Source: JAGORM01 sp964406795 (GTDB lineage: Bacteria > Patescibacteriota > Microgenomatia > Levybacterales > GWA1-39-11). Taken from it: DNA of 64,000 bases. Below, in pieces: positions 1-9,342 of the stretch. Below the pieces are notes generated by a model. It made no database searches. It was not told the DNA's origin and worked only from the letters and a program-made list of their open reading frames with translations. Location of the stretch: assembly GCA_964406795.1 (NCBI GenBank), contig CAYOTA010000003.1, forward strand, positions 1 to 64,000, given 5' to 3'. The position numbers were made by a program, and so were the translations under genes. The stretch's first letter is position 1. Each line of letters begins with the position of its first letter.

Positions 1-19
1 AACGCTTGAACTCAGCTAA

Positions 20-44
20 TTCCACGTGGCGTAAGCCCGTGGAA
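20..44. terminator. Hairpin with GTAA tetraloop before the toxin-antitoxin pair
   Basis: TTCCACG (20-26) pairs with CGTGGAA (38-44), and an inner GGC/GCC stem is closed by a GTAA (GNRA-type) loop, with one bulged T. Only a short T stretch follows, so it may end the upstream transcript or act as a leader structure. The pairing is seen directly; the role is inferred. Confidence 0.35.
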
Positions 45-57
45 GTTTAATATATAC

Positions 58-294
58 ATGGTTCAGAACAATATTCCACCATTTATTGCGAAATACTTTT
101 GGGGTGACACCATAGATCAGTTAGACATTCTCACAAATAGAAAGTACATTTCTCAAATACTTTTAGAGCGGGGGGATTCACAGGCAATTTCTTGGCTTCT
201 TAAAGGAATAGACAGGGATACTATCAAGAGTTTGCTGCCCACACTAAGGCTAAGTAAAAAATCGGCAAATTTTTGGAATATCTACTTTTCATAA
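58..294 (+). CDS. DUF6922-like small protein, probable antitoxin partner of the AbiEii-type gene
   Basis: This 78-residue protein begins MVQNNIPPFIAKYFWG and carries a DRDTIKSLLPTLRLS stretch. It resembles the small DUF6922-type proteins that sit just before AbiEii nucleotidyltransferase genes. Its stop codon is one base before the next ATG, so the two genes are almost certainly co-transcribed and translationally coupled. Proteins in this position usually act as the antitoxin or regulator. No DNA-binding motif can be read with certainty. A TAATAT/TATATA stretch 4-10 nt upstream could be a promoter for a nearly leaderless mRNA. The family call rests on size, position and remembered sequence pattern, so it is moderate. 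Confidence 0.6.
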   Translation: MVQNNIPPFIAKYFWGDTIDQLDILTNRKYISQILLERGDSQAISWLLKGIDRDTIKSLLPTLRLSKKSANFWNIYFS

Positions 295-295
295 C

Positions 296-919
296 ATGAA
301 TTATTATCCTGAGATTATTCCCCCAGATACCCAGACTGTTTTGGATGCCATAAAGCATATTACCGTCAAGAATGGTTTTTACTTGAGCGGTGGAACAGCA
401 TTAGCACTTCAGATAGGGCATAGAGAATCAGAAGATTTAGATTTTTTTAATATGTCTTCATTTTCTCCAGAATCTCTCCAGAAAGATCTTTTATTATTAG
501 GAAGCTTAACTGATGTTGTACTGGCGGAAGGCACGCTTAATTTATTTGTTGGAAAAGTCAAATTGCAGTTTTTATACTATCCATATAGGTTGCTTCAAGA
601 AACCAGAGATTGGAATGGGATCAACCTTTCATCCATGCTAGATATAGCCTGTACTAAACTTATTACAGTTGGTGCAAGAGGCAGCAAAAAAGATTTTATA
701 GATATGTACTTTATTTTGCAGAAAATGGAGTTAAAATCACTTCTTGGAAGAGTAGATGAAGAGTATCAGGGTGTAAATTATAACTATCCGCATATTTTAA
801 AGTCACTCGTTTATTTTGAGGATGCAAATAATGAACCAATGCCTAAAATGCACAAGATAGTTAATTGGGAAGTTGTAAAAGAATCTTTAATAAAAGAGGT
901 AAAAAAGATAGAATTTTAA
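296..919 (+). CDS. AbiEii/AbiGii-family nucleotidyltransferase toxin
   Basis: This is a 207-residue protein of the DUF1814/AbiEii family, the nucleotidyltransferase toxin of type IV-like toxin-antitoxin and abortive-infection systems. The polymerase-beta-type motif is visible near residues 30-50: LSGGTALALQIGHRESEDLDFF, written here as GGTALAL followed by DLDFF, holding the GG signature and two acidic residues. A second conserved segment, KLITVGARGSKKDFIDMY, lies near residues 120-137. Known family members transfer NMPs to tRNA 3' ends or other RNA. The length is normal for the short form. It is coupled to the upstream small gene with a 1-nt gap. Confidence 0.85.
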   Translation: MNYYPEIIPPDTQTVLDAIKHITVKNGFYLSGGTALALQIGHRESEDLDFFNMSSFSPESLQKDLLLLGSLTDVVLAEGTLNLFVGKVKLQFLYYPYRLLQETRDWNGINLSSMLDIACTKLITVGARGSKKDFIDMYFILQKMELKSLLGRVDEEYQGVNYNYPHILKSLVYFEDANNEPMPKMHKIVNWEVVKESLIKEVKKIEF

Positions 920-931
920 TTCGCTTAAAAA

Positions 932-1075
932 ATGAATGCACCACTTGATCTAATTGCTGCAAAAAAAGCACAGGAACTAGACTTAAAAGTAGTAGTTCTT
1001 AAGGGTGATAACTTTGAGAATCTCAAAAACTACATGGATGGGAAGGAATTTATAGGAACAGTGATCGAGGACTAA
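932..1075 (+). pseudogene. C-terminal remnant of an archaeal-type UMP kinase
   Basis: Reading from ATG 932 gives 47 residues, starting MNAPLDLIAAKKAQELDLKV and ending with the segment EFIGTVIED before TAA. This matches the extreme C-terminus of archaeal-type PyrH UMP kinases, with its (N)APFDPxAxxxAxxLGLKV signature, an NLxxxLxG segment and a terminal FxGTVI. The rest of the enzyme (about 180 residues with the nucleotide-binding motifs) is absent upstream, where the toxin gene lies. The frame is intact, so it is either a recently truncated pseudogene or a scar left when the toxin-antitoxin pair was inserted. Confidence 0.6.
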
Positions 1076-1082
1076 AACTTAA

Positions 1083-1110
1083 TTGACAAGGGTGGGGTTC
1101 CCGCTATACT
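1083..1110 (+). promoter_or_regulatory. Sigma70-type promoter for a leaderless mRNA
   Basis: TTGACA (1083-1088), a 16-nt spacer, then TATACT (1105-1110). The ATG at 1119 lies 8 nt downstream, at or next to the expected transcription start. A TTG at 1083 in the same frame is therefore part of the -35 box and not a start codon. Confidence 0.75.
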
Positions 1111-1118
1111 ATGGAACT

Positions 1119-1802
1119 ATGGAAAACCCGTTTACGTCAGATAACAAAAAGGCTTTTAAAATCTTTGGGATAGAATCTTTCATTATTTTAATTCTCATAG
1201 TTGTAATCTTAGCTCTTCTCTACTTTTTGGGTCTTTTTCCGGGTTTTTCTAAAAACCAGGGAATGACAGAGGTAACTCCGGTAAACGTGGTTAAAAAAGG
1301 AGCAGGTATAACCATTACTCCAAATCCAGACCTTCCTAAGGACGTGACTATACTATCTGATATTCCTTTACTGAAAGCCCAGATTAGGAATAAAGAAGCA
1401 CTTATAAATGTGTTTAAAGGATGGAATGTGTACGGACGGGTTTTTGAGCCAACTGTCTATGCTAATGGCTCCATGAGTAATAAACCGCTTGAAAAAATAA
1501 TAATAAGGCTTACTGATAAACCCCAGCCTGCCAATAAGTTTTCAAATGATCAGGGAAAAACTGTATATTCTTCTTCATATGCTCAGTTTTCCCCAGGACA
1601 AATAGAGGTAAAAGTTCAGGTAGATCCTACAAAGTCTGAGGATTTGGGAAAACAAATCATGTTTCAGATGACAAATATGCTTATTAAAATGACAAACCCT
1701 ATGGAAGGCAGTAATGATAAATTTTATGAACGGGAAAAGCTAATAGATGCGGAATTTGATAAAATTCGGGATAGCAGTGAGGGATATTTTACATTTAATT
1801 AA
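1119..1802 (+). CDS. Single-pass membrane-anchored extracytoplasmic protein, unknown function
   Basis: This 227-residue protein begins MENPFTSDNKKAFKIFG. A strong transmembrane helix follows (about residues 17-40, rich in I, L and V and ending LGLFPGF), and then a soluble domain with no recognised family. The start at 1119 is preferred over the in-frame TTG at 1083 because that codon lies in the -35 box. The topology (short cytoplasmic N-terminus, one helix, outer domain) matches the surface proteins that follow. No catalytic motif was seen. Confidence 0.7.
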   Translation: MENPFTSDNKKAFKIFGIESFIILILIVVILALLYFLGLFPGFSKNQGMTEVTPVNVVKKGAGITITPNPDLPKDVTILSDIPLLKAQIRNKEALINVFKGWNVYGRVFEPTVYANGSMSNKPLEKIIIRLTDKPQPANKFSNDQGKTVYSSSYAQFSPGQIEVKVQVDPTKSEDLGKQIMFQMTNMLIKMTNPMEGSNDKFYEREKLIDAEFDKIRDSSEGYFTFN

Positions 1803-1924
1803 ACTCTTACCTAAAAATACTCTTGACAAGAGTGAAAGACTCATTTACAGTAGGTAAGGTGTTATAGTAAAAACTATAATGCTGTAAAACTTGCATTACT
1901 ATAGGGGAAAGTGATATACTACGT

Positions 1925-3295
1925 ATGACTGATAGTATGAATAAAGAATCACAGGCCTTCAGAGGCCCGATTAGACCTTTGAATCCGGTAACGGACGGTC
2001 CTTCTATTACTCCAGATATTCAACCCCCAGCAGATAACTTAGCCGATAAAAATACATTTCTTGCCCAACTTGGTGGACAAAAAAAGCTCAGAGGTCAGGC
2101 ACAGCCTGGAGCCGCACCAGCAGCACCAGCAGGAATGCCAGGGAGGATACCAGGGGGAACACCTCATTCAGGTGAATCTCACAGAGGTAGAAATATTGCA
2201 GTTGCCATAGGTGGAGGCGTTGCAGGAGCAGGCGCACTTATAGGCGCATGGTTAGGGCTAAGGAGTGCAGATGGTTCATCTCCAAAAAATCCTGATTCTA
2301 CTCAGCCTGCAGGAGCTGTGGGTACCATGATTCCCGGAAGTGAAACAAGTACTTTGCCACCTGGAATTACCGTTACACCACCAGCCGAGACCCCTTCAGC
2401 TACATCTATACCTACTGAAACAGCGACCACAACCCCTACGGAAGCACCTGCAGTAAGAGGTCCAGAATACGGACACGCATCTATAGAGCAAATGGAAGGC
2501 GTTCCTGCAGAAGTTAAAGCCAAGTTAAAAGAGATATTAGAGGGTGCAGACGTAGACATTATAGGCAACAGAGCAACTGTGTCACGTGACCCTGAATTAG
2601 CAGACAGAGAGAAATGTCTTGAAGCCATTAAGGATAACCCCAAGGAGGTTCCATGTACGTCAATGGAAGAATTAAGTATTGACCTAGAAGAGTTTCCAGA
2701 TGGATTAGCAAAATTAGATGCGGCAAGCGCGGCAGGCATAAAGCTTATCAGAGACGCAGATGGTGGAGAGCTTCCTTATATTAAAGCAATTGTAGGAGGC
2801 ACTACAACCATAGGAAATATTCCATTAACAGATCAAGATCCAAATAAAGTTATAATTTCATATCACTTCACGGCTGTACCAGATGAGAGGAGTATGTTGT
2901 TGCCAGCATCCTCTACTAATTCAAGCGTGGAAGTATGGAAAATAGGCGATTGGATGTTCATAAAGGATGACATTTTTGCGATTGATGGAATCGGATCACG
3001 TGGAAATATGACGCAGGATTGGAAAGCTGCTAGTTTAATGAATGATAGTATTGCAAGCCTTGCAAGTACAGGGTTCAAAAAAACAGATTTAGTGTATGGT
3101 GGTGCGCCCTATGCTTTGACATCCGGAGAGGGAAAACAAATTGCAAGTGAATATAGCACTCAGCTGTATAATTATTTTCAGCCCGGAAGAACGACAACTT
3201 CATCTGGTGCGGATATAAAGTCGATAATAAATGTTAAGGGGAAATATTACTACAAATCAAACTCTGGACAGGATATTATCCACGATAATAACTAA
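1925..3295 (+). CDS. Surface protein, paralogue 1 of a tandem family (TM-anchored form)
   Basis: This is a 456-residue protein. Residues 1-90 are a Pro/Gly/Ala-rich cytoplasmic tail, and about 91-112 form a Gly/Ala-rich transmembrane helix (starting IAVAIGGGVAGAGALIGAW). Residues 115-180 are a Thr/Pro/Ser linker of the cell-wall-spanning type, and the rest (from GPEYGHASIEQME) is a domain of about 275 residues shared with the next two genes. The family is unrecognised. TATACT at 1915-1920 lies 4 nt before this ATG; an alternative ATG is at 1937. The adjacent paralogues have a lipoprotein signal instead of the TM anchor, so the same outer domain is attached in two ways. Confidence 0.75.
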   Translation: MTDSMNKESQAFRGPIRPLNPVTDGPSITPDIQPPADNLADKNTFLAQLGGQKKLRGQAQPGAAPAAPAGMPGRIPGGTPHSGESHRGRNIAVAIGGGVAGAGALIGAWLGLRSADGSSPKNPDSTQPAGAVGTMIPGSETSTLPPGITVTPPAETPSATSIPTETATTTPTEAPAVRGPEYGHASIEQMEGVPAEVKAKLKEILEGADVDIIGNRATVSRDPELADREKCLEAIKDNPKEVPCTSMEELSIDLEEFPDGLAKLDAASAAGIKLIRDADGGELPYIKAIVGGTTTIGNIPLTDQDPNKVIISYHFTAVPDERSMLLPASSTNSSVEVWKIGDWMFIKDDIFAIDGIGSRGNMTQDWKAASLMNDSIASLASTGFKKTDLVYGGAPYALTSGEGKQIASEYSTQLYNYFQPGRTTTSSGADIKSIINVKGKYYYKSNSGQDIIHDNN

Positions 3296-3321
3296 CATTT
3301 AATTTCTCTTAGTTTTTCCAT

Positions 3322-4392
3322 ATGAAAGAACGAATTTTACATAATAAAAAAGTAGCAAGTGTAGTTCTGAGCTCAAGTATAGCTCTATCAAGCTGTGGTG
3401 GAGATAAAGCGCCTTCACCTAGCCCAGATTTTACAATCACAAAAAACGTTGTGAGCACCTTGATTCCTGAAACAAGCACGCCTCCTCCTGGTATTACAAT
3501 TACACCTGCTACTGAAACAGCCACTCCCGTACCCACAGAAACACCTGCAGTAAAAGGTCCAGAATACGGACACGCATCTATAGAGCAAATGGAAAGCGTC
3601 CCCGCAGAAGTCCAAGCAAAATTAAAAGAAATCCTAGAAGGTAAAGATGTGGATATTATAGGAAATAGAGCCACTGTATCCCGTGACCCTGAATTAGCAG
3701 ATAGAGAAACATGTATGGAAGCTGTCAGAGACAATCCAAAAGAAATTCAATGTACTTCCATGTCTGATATCAGGTTAAACCTAGAGGGTTTTTCGGATGC
3801 TTTGAAAAGGCTTGATGATGCAAGTCCAGCGGCTGTGGAACTTATCAGGGATGCAGACGGCGGGAAGCTTCCTTACATAAAAGCATATGAGGGAGATTCT
3901 ACTAATATTGCAAATATTCCCCTTACAGATCAGGATCCTAACAAGGTTATTATTTCATATCATTTTTCTGCAGCACCAGACGATAGATCCATGATGCTTC
4001 CGTCAACAACCACCAATATTAGTGCTGATGTTTATCGAGTAGGCGATTGGATGATTATACAGGATGATATTTATACTGTTGATGGTATTGGAAGTAAAGA
4101 AGGTATGACAGAAAATTCTAAAACTGCTGCGCTGATGAATGATAGTGTTGCAAGTATGGCGAATGCAGGATATAAGAAAGCCGGTTTAGAGCATGGTGGG
4201 GCACAATATGCCTTAACATCTGCAGAAGGGCAGTATATTGCAAAAAACTTAAGCTCGCAGCTTTATGAATATTTCCAACCAGGAAGAACTACTACTAGCA
4301 CGTATGCTGAAATAAATTCCATTATCAGAGTAAGAGGAGACTATTATTATCCAATGTCAAACGGAAATGAATTTACTCGCAACAATAATTAA
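3322..4392 (+). CDS. Predicted lipoprotein, paralogue 2 of the tandem surface family
   Basis: This 356-residue protein has a signal peptide (MKERILHNKKVASVVLSS) and a lipobox at SIALSSC, with the Cys near residue 25, followed by GGDK. A short Thr/Pro linker leads to the same domain as paralogue 1, starting GPEYGHASIEQMESVPAEVQ and ending in a PGRTTTS segment and an N-rich tail. The first 120 bp or so, including bases before the ATG, are nearly identical to the start of paralogue 3, which indicates recent duplication or gene conversion. The function of the domain is unknown. The lipid anchor is inferred from the lipobox. Confidence 0.75.
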   Translation: MKERILHNKKVASVVLSSSIALSSCGGDKAPSPSPDFTITKNVVSTLIPETSTPPPGITITPATETATPVPTETPAVKGPEYGHASIEQMESVPAEVQAKLKEILEGKDVDIIGNRATVSRDPELADRETCMEAVRDNPKEIQCTSMSDIRLNLEGFSDALKRLDDASPAAVELIRDADGGKLPYIKAYEGDSTNIANIPLTDQDPNKVIISYHFSAAPDDRSMMLPSTTTNISADVYRVGDWMIIQDDIYTVDGIGSKEGMTENSKTAALMNDSVASMANAGYKKAGLEHGGAQYALTSAEGQYIAKNLSSQLYEYFQPGRTTTSTYAEINSIIRVRGDYYYPMSNGNEFTRNNN

Positions 4393-4425
4393 TTATTAAC
4401 ACTCTCTCCTTCAATTATTTTCCAT

Positions 4426-5529
4426 ATGAAAGAACGAATTTTACATAATAAAAAAGTAGCAAGTGTAGTTCTGAGCTCTGGTATAGCCTTGGCAAGCTGT
4501 GGTGGAGATAAATCACCTTCACCTAGCCCAGATTTTACAGCAACCATAGGTACCATAAGAACTATAGTTCCGGGAAGTGAAACAAGTACTTTGCCACCAG
4601 GAATTACCATTACGCCACCAGCGGAAACACAAACGCAAGTTCCTTCTGTTACTTCTGTACCCACTGAAACAGCCACTACAGTACCTCCAGAAACACCAGC
4701 GGTAAGAGGTCCAGAATACGGGCATGCATCTATAGAGCAGATGGAAGGCGTCCCCGCAGAAGTCCAAGCAAAATTAATGGAGATATTAAAGGACAAAGAT
4801 GTGGATATAGAAATTATTGGCAATCGTGTCATCGTATACAGATAAAAAGGATATGAATCAAGAACAGAGTGTGAAGATTTTGCTCTTAATACTCAAGTTC
4901 CTTGTACATCCTTGGAGGAAGCAAGCTTGAATCTTTCAGTAAGTTCAAATGCATTACAATTATTGGACTCATCTGTCCCTGCAGCTTTAAATCTAATTAA
5001 TAGCACCGAAAAGACAACAAATCCTGTGATTAAAGCATATGATGGTAATCTAGAGATGGAGACTGGGAAAAAAGTTATAAAAGATAAAGAGATTACTGAT
5101 ATTAATAAAACCATTATATTGATAGGTCTCATGGCTGAGCCAGAAGATAAAATGTTCACTCCTACATCAGCTATTGCATATAGTTATGAAGATTATGATT
5201 TGGGACAAGGCTGGAGAGGTATAGCTGATGAAATATTCGATCATGATCTACTTGGGAATGAAGTTGATAACGATCAATATAGGAAGCTAGCAAATGCAGT
5301 GGTATACTCATTAGCTGCCCAGTCAAATCAAGGCTTTAAGAAAACACCTATGGTTCATGGCGAATCTCCTTATGCTACACTACAAGCCGAAACACAGGCC
5401 TTGGCAAGACTATTTCCACAGATTAGTGGAGGTCTGTTTCCTAATGGAATGAATGAGGACTCAGTTTTAGAAGCAAAAGGAAAATATCATTTTAACATGA
5501 CAAACGGCCAACCATTTGTCCGTGATTAA
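4426..5529 (+). pseudogene. Paralogue 3 of the tandem surface family, interrupted by one in-frame TAA
   Basis: From ATG 4426 the reading frame runs 139 codons (lipobox GIALASC, Thr/Pro linker, GPEYGHASIEQME) to TAA at 4843-4845. The same frame then continues without another stop to 5529 and aligns with the rest of paralogues 1 and 2: KGYESRTEC against ADREKC, then VPCTSLEEASLNL against VPCTSMEELSIDL. It is therefore a full-length paralogue with one nonsense codon, not two genes. The downstream half is more diverged than paralogues 1 and 2 are from each other. It is most likely a young pseudogene; a sequencing error or readthrough is possible. Confidence 0.75.
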
Positions 5530-5570
5530 TTAAATCACTGAGTTTTTCCTCCTACTTATCTACCTCGTTC

Positions 5571-5600
5571 TTGACTCTTTATTCCTGCATGTACTACTAT
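5571..5600 (+). promoter_or_regulatory. Promoter of the giant Cys-rich protein gene
   Basis: TTGACT (5571-5576), an 18-nt spacer, TACTAT (5595-5600), then ATG 9 nt further on at 5610. The distance implies a leaderless or nearly leaderless transcript. Confidence 0.5.
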
Positions 5601-5609
5601 TAAGTAGAA

Positions 5610-8600
5610 ATGTATAAACTCTTTTCAGGAGCTTTCTTTTTTGTAGCTTTATTTTTCATATTTCTTGTGTTTCCAAAAGATTCATTTGCTCAGACTTGTG
5701 GGGGTGGTTCATATTATTGTGGAGGGTATTATGAGACATGTAGATTACCTGATGGTGAGGAGTGCACCCCTTTAGATCCATATCCTTGTACTTGCACCCT
5801 TTCCTGCACCGGAAATCCGGGGCCTGCAAACTCATGCAGTGGGGCAACATCATCTGGGGCTGCAATTTGTAATGATTTGAGAAATTATGCGTGTTTTGAA
5901 ACTCCATGTGGTCCTCATTCAGGTGTTTGCTCATGGAACGCTGGTGGCGGTGGTGGAGGCTGCACTAATGATAATCAGTGTCCGGGGTGTCTAGGTTGTA
6001 ATGTGAATACGGGTGCCTGTACTGTACAGGTAAATGCTTATTGCAGCAGTACGTGTTCCGGTGGCGCGTGTCTTTCTAACGGAAACTGTTCGTGTCCTAA
6101 TACCCCTACTCCCCTGCCAGCGTGTCCGCAAAATCCAGGTTCAGGCAACACTATTCAGTGTCAGGGTAGTTGTGTTACTGATTGGAGTCCTCTGGGTGGA
6201 TATAGCTGTTCTGGGGGCGGTCAGTGCTGCCAAAAAAATCCACCTTCAGCCTGTCCGGGGCTACCCGCAGGTGGAGTAAACACATGTAGATCGGTAACCT
6301 GTAACCCTGAAGAAACTATTTACGGAAGTGCCACAAATAACGCATGTGGAACAAATCAATTATGCTGTTATTCGGCTACCACAGCGTGTCCGGGTTTACC
6401 AGGGGATGGAAGTACTAATGCATGCGTTACAGCGGCCTCGTGTCCTGGTGGAACTACACCCTATGGAAGTTTAACAAATAACGCATGTGGATCAGGTAGA
6501 GTATGCTGCAATACACCTCCAGGTGGCACAGCTACAGCTTGTCCTGCTAATCCACCCGGTGGGGGAGTTAATTCATGTGTGTCCGGCGCCTCATGTCCAG
6601 GAGGGAGCACAGCGTATGGAAGTACTACTAATAACGCGTGTGGATCAGGCCAAGTGTGTTGTAACACCCCACCGTCAGCTTGTCCCCTTAATCCTCCAGG
6701 AGGTGGTACTAACTCCTGCGTTTCGGGCTCTGTGTGTCCTGGGGGAACTACAAACTATGGAAATCCCTCAAATAACGCCTGTGGAGCGGGTAGTGTATGT
6801 TGTAATACGCCGGCTGGCGCAACCTGTGCCAGTATAGGTGGAGCATGTATGGCAAGCGGTTTAGTAGGAACTCAGTCGGGGTGTCCTGCAGGATATGTAC
6901 GGGTAAGCCAAGGAGCTATGAACTGTACTGGTGTTACGCCAGTATGTTATACCTGTGCACCAGCCCCTACTCAACCGCAAGCGGTTACTGTAACACCCAG
7001 ACCTCCTACACCTACTGTAACTACTGGTTGTGGGGCGGGGTATGTTACAGTAGATAATGTAGATTGTAATGTACGTGGAGTAGGGTGTTGTCCCGCAAGC
7101 CAGCCGTTTTGCTCATCAGCTACAAATTACCTGTGTTCAAGCGTAGAAGATCCTAATGTTTCTGAAATAGGTGTATTTACTGATACAAATGGGAGTGGTG
7201 TGTATGACGTAGGAGATAGTAATGGTCCAAATGTAAGATTTTTGATGAGTAACACACCTAACCAGCAGCCCTGGATTGGCGGATTATGGTCTTTCTCGAG
7301 TAGTTCTTATTCATACTTTTCAGTCCAGACTAGCACAATACCTAGCGGATATCAGGAGGTAAGTAGAACAGGCTCGACAACTGTTTCTCCCGGAAGTAGA
7401 TTTGTTCTTTTACTCAGGCAAATTCCCCCAACAGTGACGCTTCAGGGAAGATTTGTAGGAGCTAATGGTACCACTCAGGTAAATCTGGTAGGACAAGGAG
7501 TAAGCATAACTGGACTAGGAAGTAAAACGTCAACTCCCTGGAATTACACAAGTATTCCTACAGGAACACGTACGCTGGTCATAAATCAGATTTCAGGATA
7601 TGCTACAAAATATAGGTGTAGATCAGAGTCTAGTTCTACGTGTGCAGGAATTCCCACTACATTTACATCAGGTACTCAGGTAACAGCCGCCCTTCCCACA
7701 CCGGGAAGTTATATAGATATTTATGTACAGTATGTAGTGGCTCCATCTTGCTCAGTGTTAACGAGAAATGCAAGGCAGGGAGATATAGGATCAGCTCCTG
7801 CTACGGGCAGTATAGGTGCGGGATCATCATTACAACTATTTGCAACAATAGTAAACGATGACAATAATCGTTCAAATTCAGTGTGGTCTTCTACATGCGG
7901 CACATTCCCATCTACTAACTGGGATTATGCTACTTTCCAGGCTCCAAATACTGCCGGCACATGCATTATTTCCTACTCGCTGTATGGAGTAAATCAGCCC
8001 TCATGTAGTGCTACCATGACTGTGGCAAGTGCATGTTCCGGCGCGACGTCTACACAAGTTATTTCCGGTACAATATTTTCTGATGCAGGAAATAATGACT
8101 GTGCAAGTGGAGCCGTACCCTATACGGGAACAGCTCCAAGCCTAACGCTTAGAAGCAGTCCAAGTGCAGTAATTAAAGCAGGTCCTGTAGTTTATAATTC
8201 GTCGCCACCACCACCCTATAGGCTTACTGATACAACATCCTGCAGTACTGAAACCAAAACGGTGAGTATGACAAATCTTCCTCCTGATTATGTAGTGCGA
8301 GGCTACAAAACAACACCTTCAACCTGGATTGCTCAATCAGGGTATGACGTAACGCTTGCGACTTCCGCCAATACAACTCTTGACTGGTGCGTTTCCAATA
8401 ATTCATCATGGTACCAGACGGTTTCAGGGGATGTGAGGTATCCAAATATTGCAAACAAGGTTCCCGCATCGTCCGTTGGCTCACAGTCTCTAGCCACCTC
8501 CCCCAACACTCCCGGCGTATTTTTCTCCTCTCAAGGAACCATTAGTACCACCACATTTGGTCAGGGAGCAGTATCAGCCTCTGGGTGGAAGGTGTCTGAC

Positions 8601-9239
8601 GAATATCAATATAATGATGACTTTAGGAATGGGTTGGGGGGTATGTCATACACATTCTTTGCGTCCCAGGTACGGCGACGCAATATGCCAACAAGTGTCA
8701 TACCAGGTAGCACGTTTACCTTTACCTCTGCTACTACTGAGCAGATATACACCAAAACAGGGAACTTAACCATTACGGCAAGTGGTTTAACTACACCCGG
8801 AAAGTCCATTGTAATCCTGGTTGACGGGGATGTGACAATATCAGGTCCCGTGACAGCACAGACTGGTCAGGGGAATCTTATTGTAATAGCTGCCAGCGGA
8901 AACATTACAGTAGTACCAACGATTGGGAGTGCGGCAGCTCTTTCAACACCTGCACTTGACGGGTACTTTACTGCTGAAAGAAACATCATCATTCAAAGTA
9001 GCGCAAATTGTGCAACCAGCACGAGTGATCTGCGCTTAAACGTCTCAGGCGCACTCATTGCAAACTCCCTCCGGCCATTTGCAACTGGAGGATCAGGTAA
9101 AATTCAGAATGGACGCACATTGTGTGCAAATAATGCTAATTTCCCAGCCTTGTCTGTGTCAGCAAGACCTGAATTTCTTATCCAGTTAACTGATTTCTAC
9201 AAGTCGACGTATAAGGTGTATAAAGAGGTTAATCCTTAG
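5610..9239 (+). CDS. Giant secreted Cys-rich repeat protein
   Basis: This is a 1209-residue protein with a Sec signal peptide (residues 1-27, ending DSFAQ). Residues about 28-170 are Cys/Gly-rich. From about 170 to 405 there are five tandem units of 43-50 residues with a fixed cysteine pattern and the signature NNACGxxxVCCNTP. Around 515-610 is a segment like the SdrD-B/CnaB type (EIGVFTDTNGSGVYDVGDSN), then Ser/Thr-rich beta domains. The C-terminal part, about 1060-1209, looks like a beta-solenoid (ILVDGDVTISGPVTA, GNLIVIAASGNI) and ends in RPEFLIQLTDFYKS. No C-terminal anchor was seen. It is probably an extracellular adhesin or surface-layer component; disulfide formation is expected from the paired cysteines. 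Confidence 0.75.
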   Translation: MYKLFSGAFFFVALFFIFLVFPKDSFAQTCGGGSYYCGGYYETCRLPDGEECTPLDPYPCTCTLSCTGNPGPANSCSGATSSGAAICNDLRNYACFETPCGPHSGVCSWNAGGGGGGCTNDNQCPGCLGCNVNTGACTVQVNAYCSSTCSGGACLSNGNCSCPNTPTPLPACPQNPGSGNTIQCQGSCVTDWSPLGGYSCSGGGQCCQKNPPSACPGLPAGGVNTCRSVTCNPEETIYGSATNNACGTNQLCCYSATTACPGLPGDGSTNACVTAASCPGGTTPYGSLTNNACGSGRVCCNTPPGGTATACPANPPGGGVNSCVSGASCPGGSTAYGSTTNNACGSGQVCCNTPPSACPLNPPGGGTNSCVSGSVCPGGTTNYGNPSNNACGAGSVCCNTPAGATCASIGGACMASGLVGTQSGCPAGYVRVSQGAMNCTGVTPVCYTCAPAPTQPQAVTVTPRPPTPTVTTGCGAGYVTVDNVDCNVRGVGCCPASQPFCSSATNYLCSSVEDPNVSEIGVFTDTNGSGVYDVGDSNGPNVRFLMSNTPNQQPWIGGLWSFSSSSYSYFSVQTSTIPSGYQEVSRTGSTTVSPGSRFVLLLRQIPPTVTLQGRFVGANGTTQVNLVGQGVSITGLGSKTSTPWNYTSIPTGTRTLVINQISGYATKYRCRSESSSTCAGIPTTFTSGTQVTAALPTPGSYIDIYVQYVVAPSCSVLTRNARQGDIGSAPATGSIGAGSSLQLFATIVNDDNNRSNSVWSSTCGTFPSTNWDYATFQAPNTAGTCIISYSLYGVNQPSCSATMTVASACSGATSTQVISGTIFSDAGNNDCASGAVPYTGTAPSLTLRSSPSAVIKAGPVVYNSSPPPPYRLTDTTSCSTETKTVSMTNLPPDYVVRGYKTTPSTWIAQSGYDVTLATSANTTLDWCVSNNSSWYQTVSGDVRYPNIANKVPASSVGSQSLATSPNTPGVFFSSQGTISTTTFGQGAVSASGWKVSDEYQYNDDFRNGLGGMSYTFFASQVRRRNMPTSVIPGSTFTFTSATTEQIYTKTGNLTITASGLTTPGKSIVILVDGDVTISGPVTAQTGQGNLIVIAASGNITVVPTIGSAAALSTPALDGYFTAERNIIIQSSANCATSTSDLRLNVSGALIANSLRPFATGGSGKIQNGRTLCANNANFPALSVSARPEFLIQLTDFYKSTYKVYKEVNP

Positions 9240-9242
9240 ACC

Positions 9243-9342
9243 NNNNNNNNNNNNNNNNNNNNNNNNNNNNNNNNNNNNNNNNNNNNNNNNNNNNNNNNNN
9301 NNNNNNNNNNNNNNNNNNNNNNNNNNNNNNNNNNNNNNNNNN
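9243..9342. other. Assembly gap (100 N)
   Basis: Exactly 100 N, a scaffolding convention. The bases on both sides belong to the same repeat family, so the true gap probably holds further repeat copies that the assembler could not resolve. Confidence 0.98.

Noticed and set aside
2302..4832. Three antisense ORFs of 141-147 codons opposite the surface paralogues, similar to one another
   Set aside because: Their similarity follows from the paralogy of the sense genes; the composition is that of a reverse-read Thr/Pro/Ser linker, and they lack start signals.
4843..4845. Alternative genetic code explaining the in-frame TAA
   Set aside because: TAA ends many intact genes here, TGA also ends genes (for example 41367-41369), and prfB is present, so the standard bacterial code holds.
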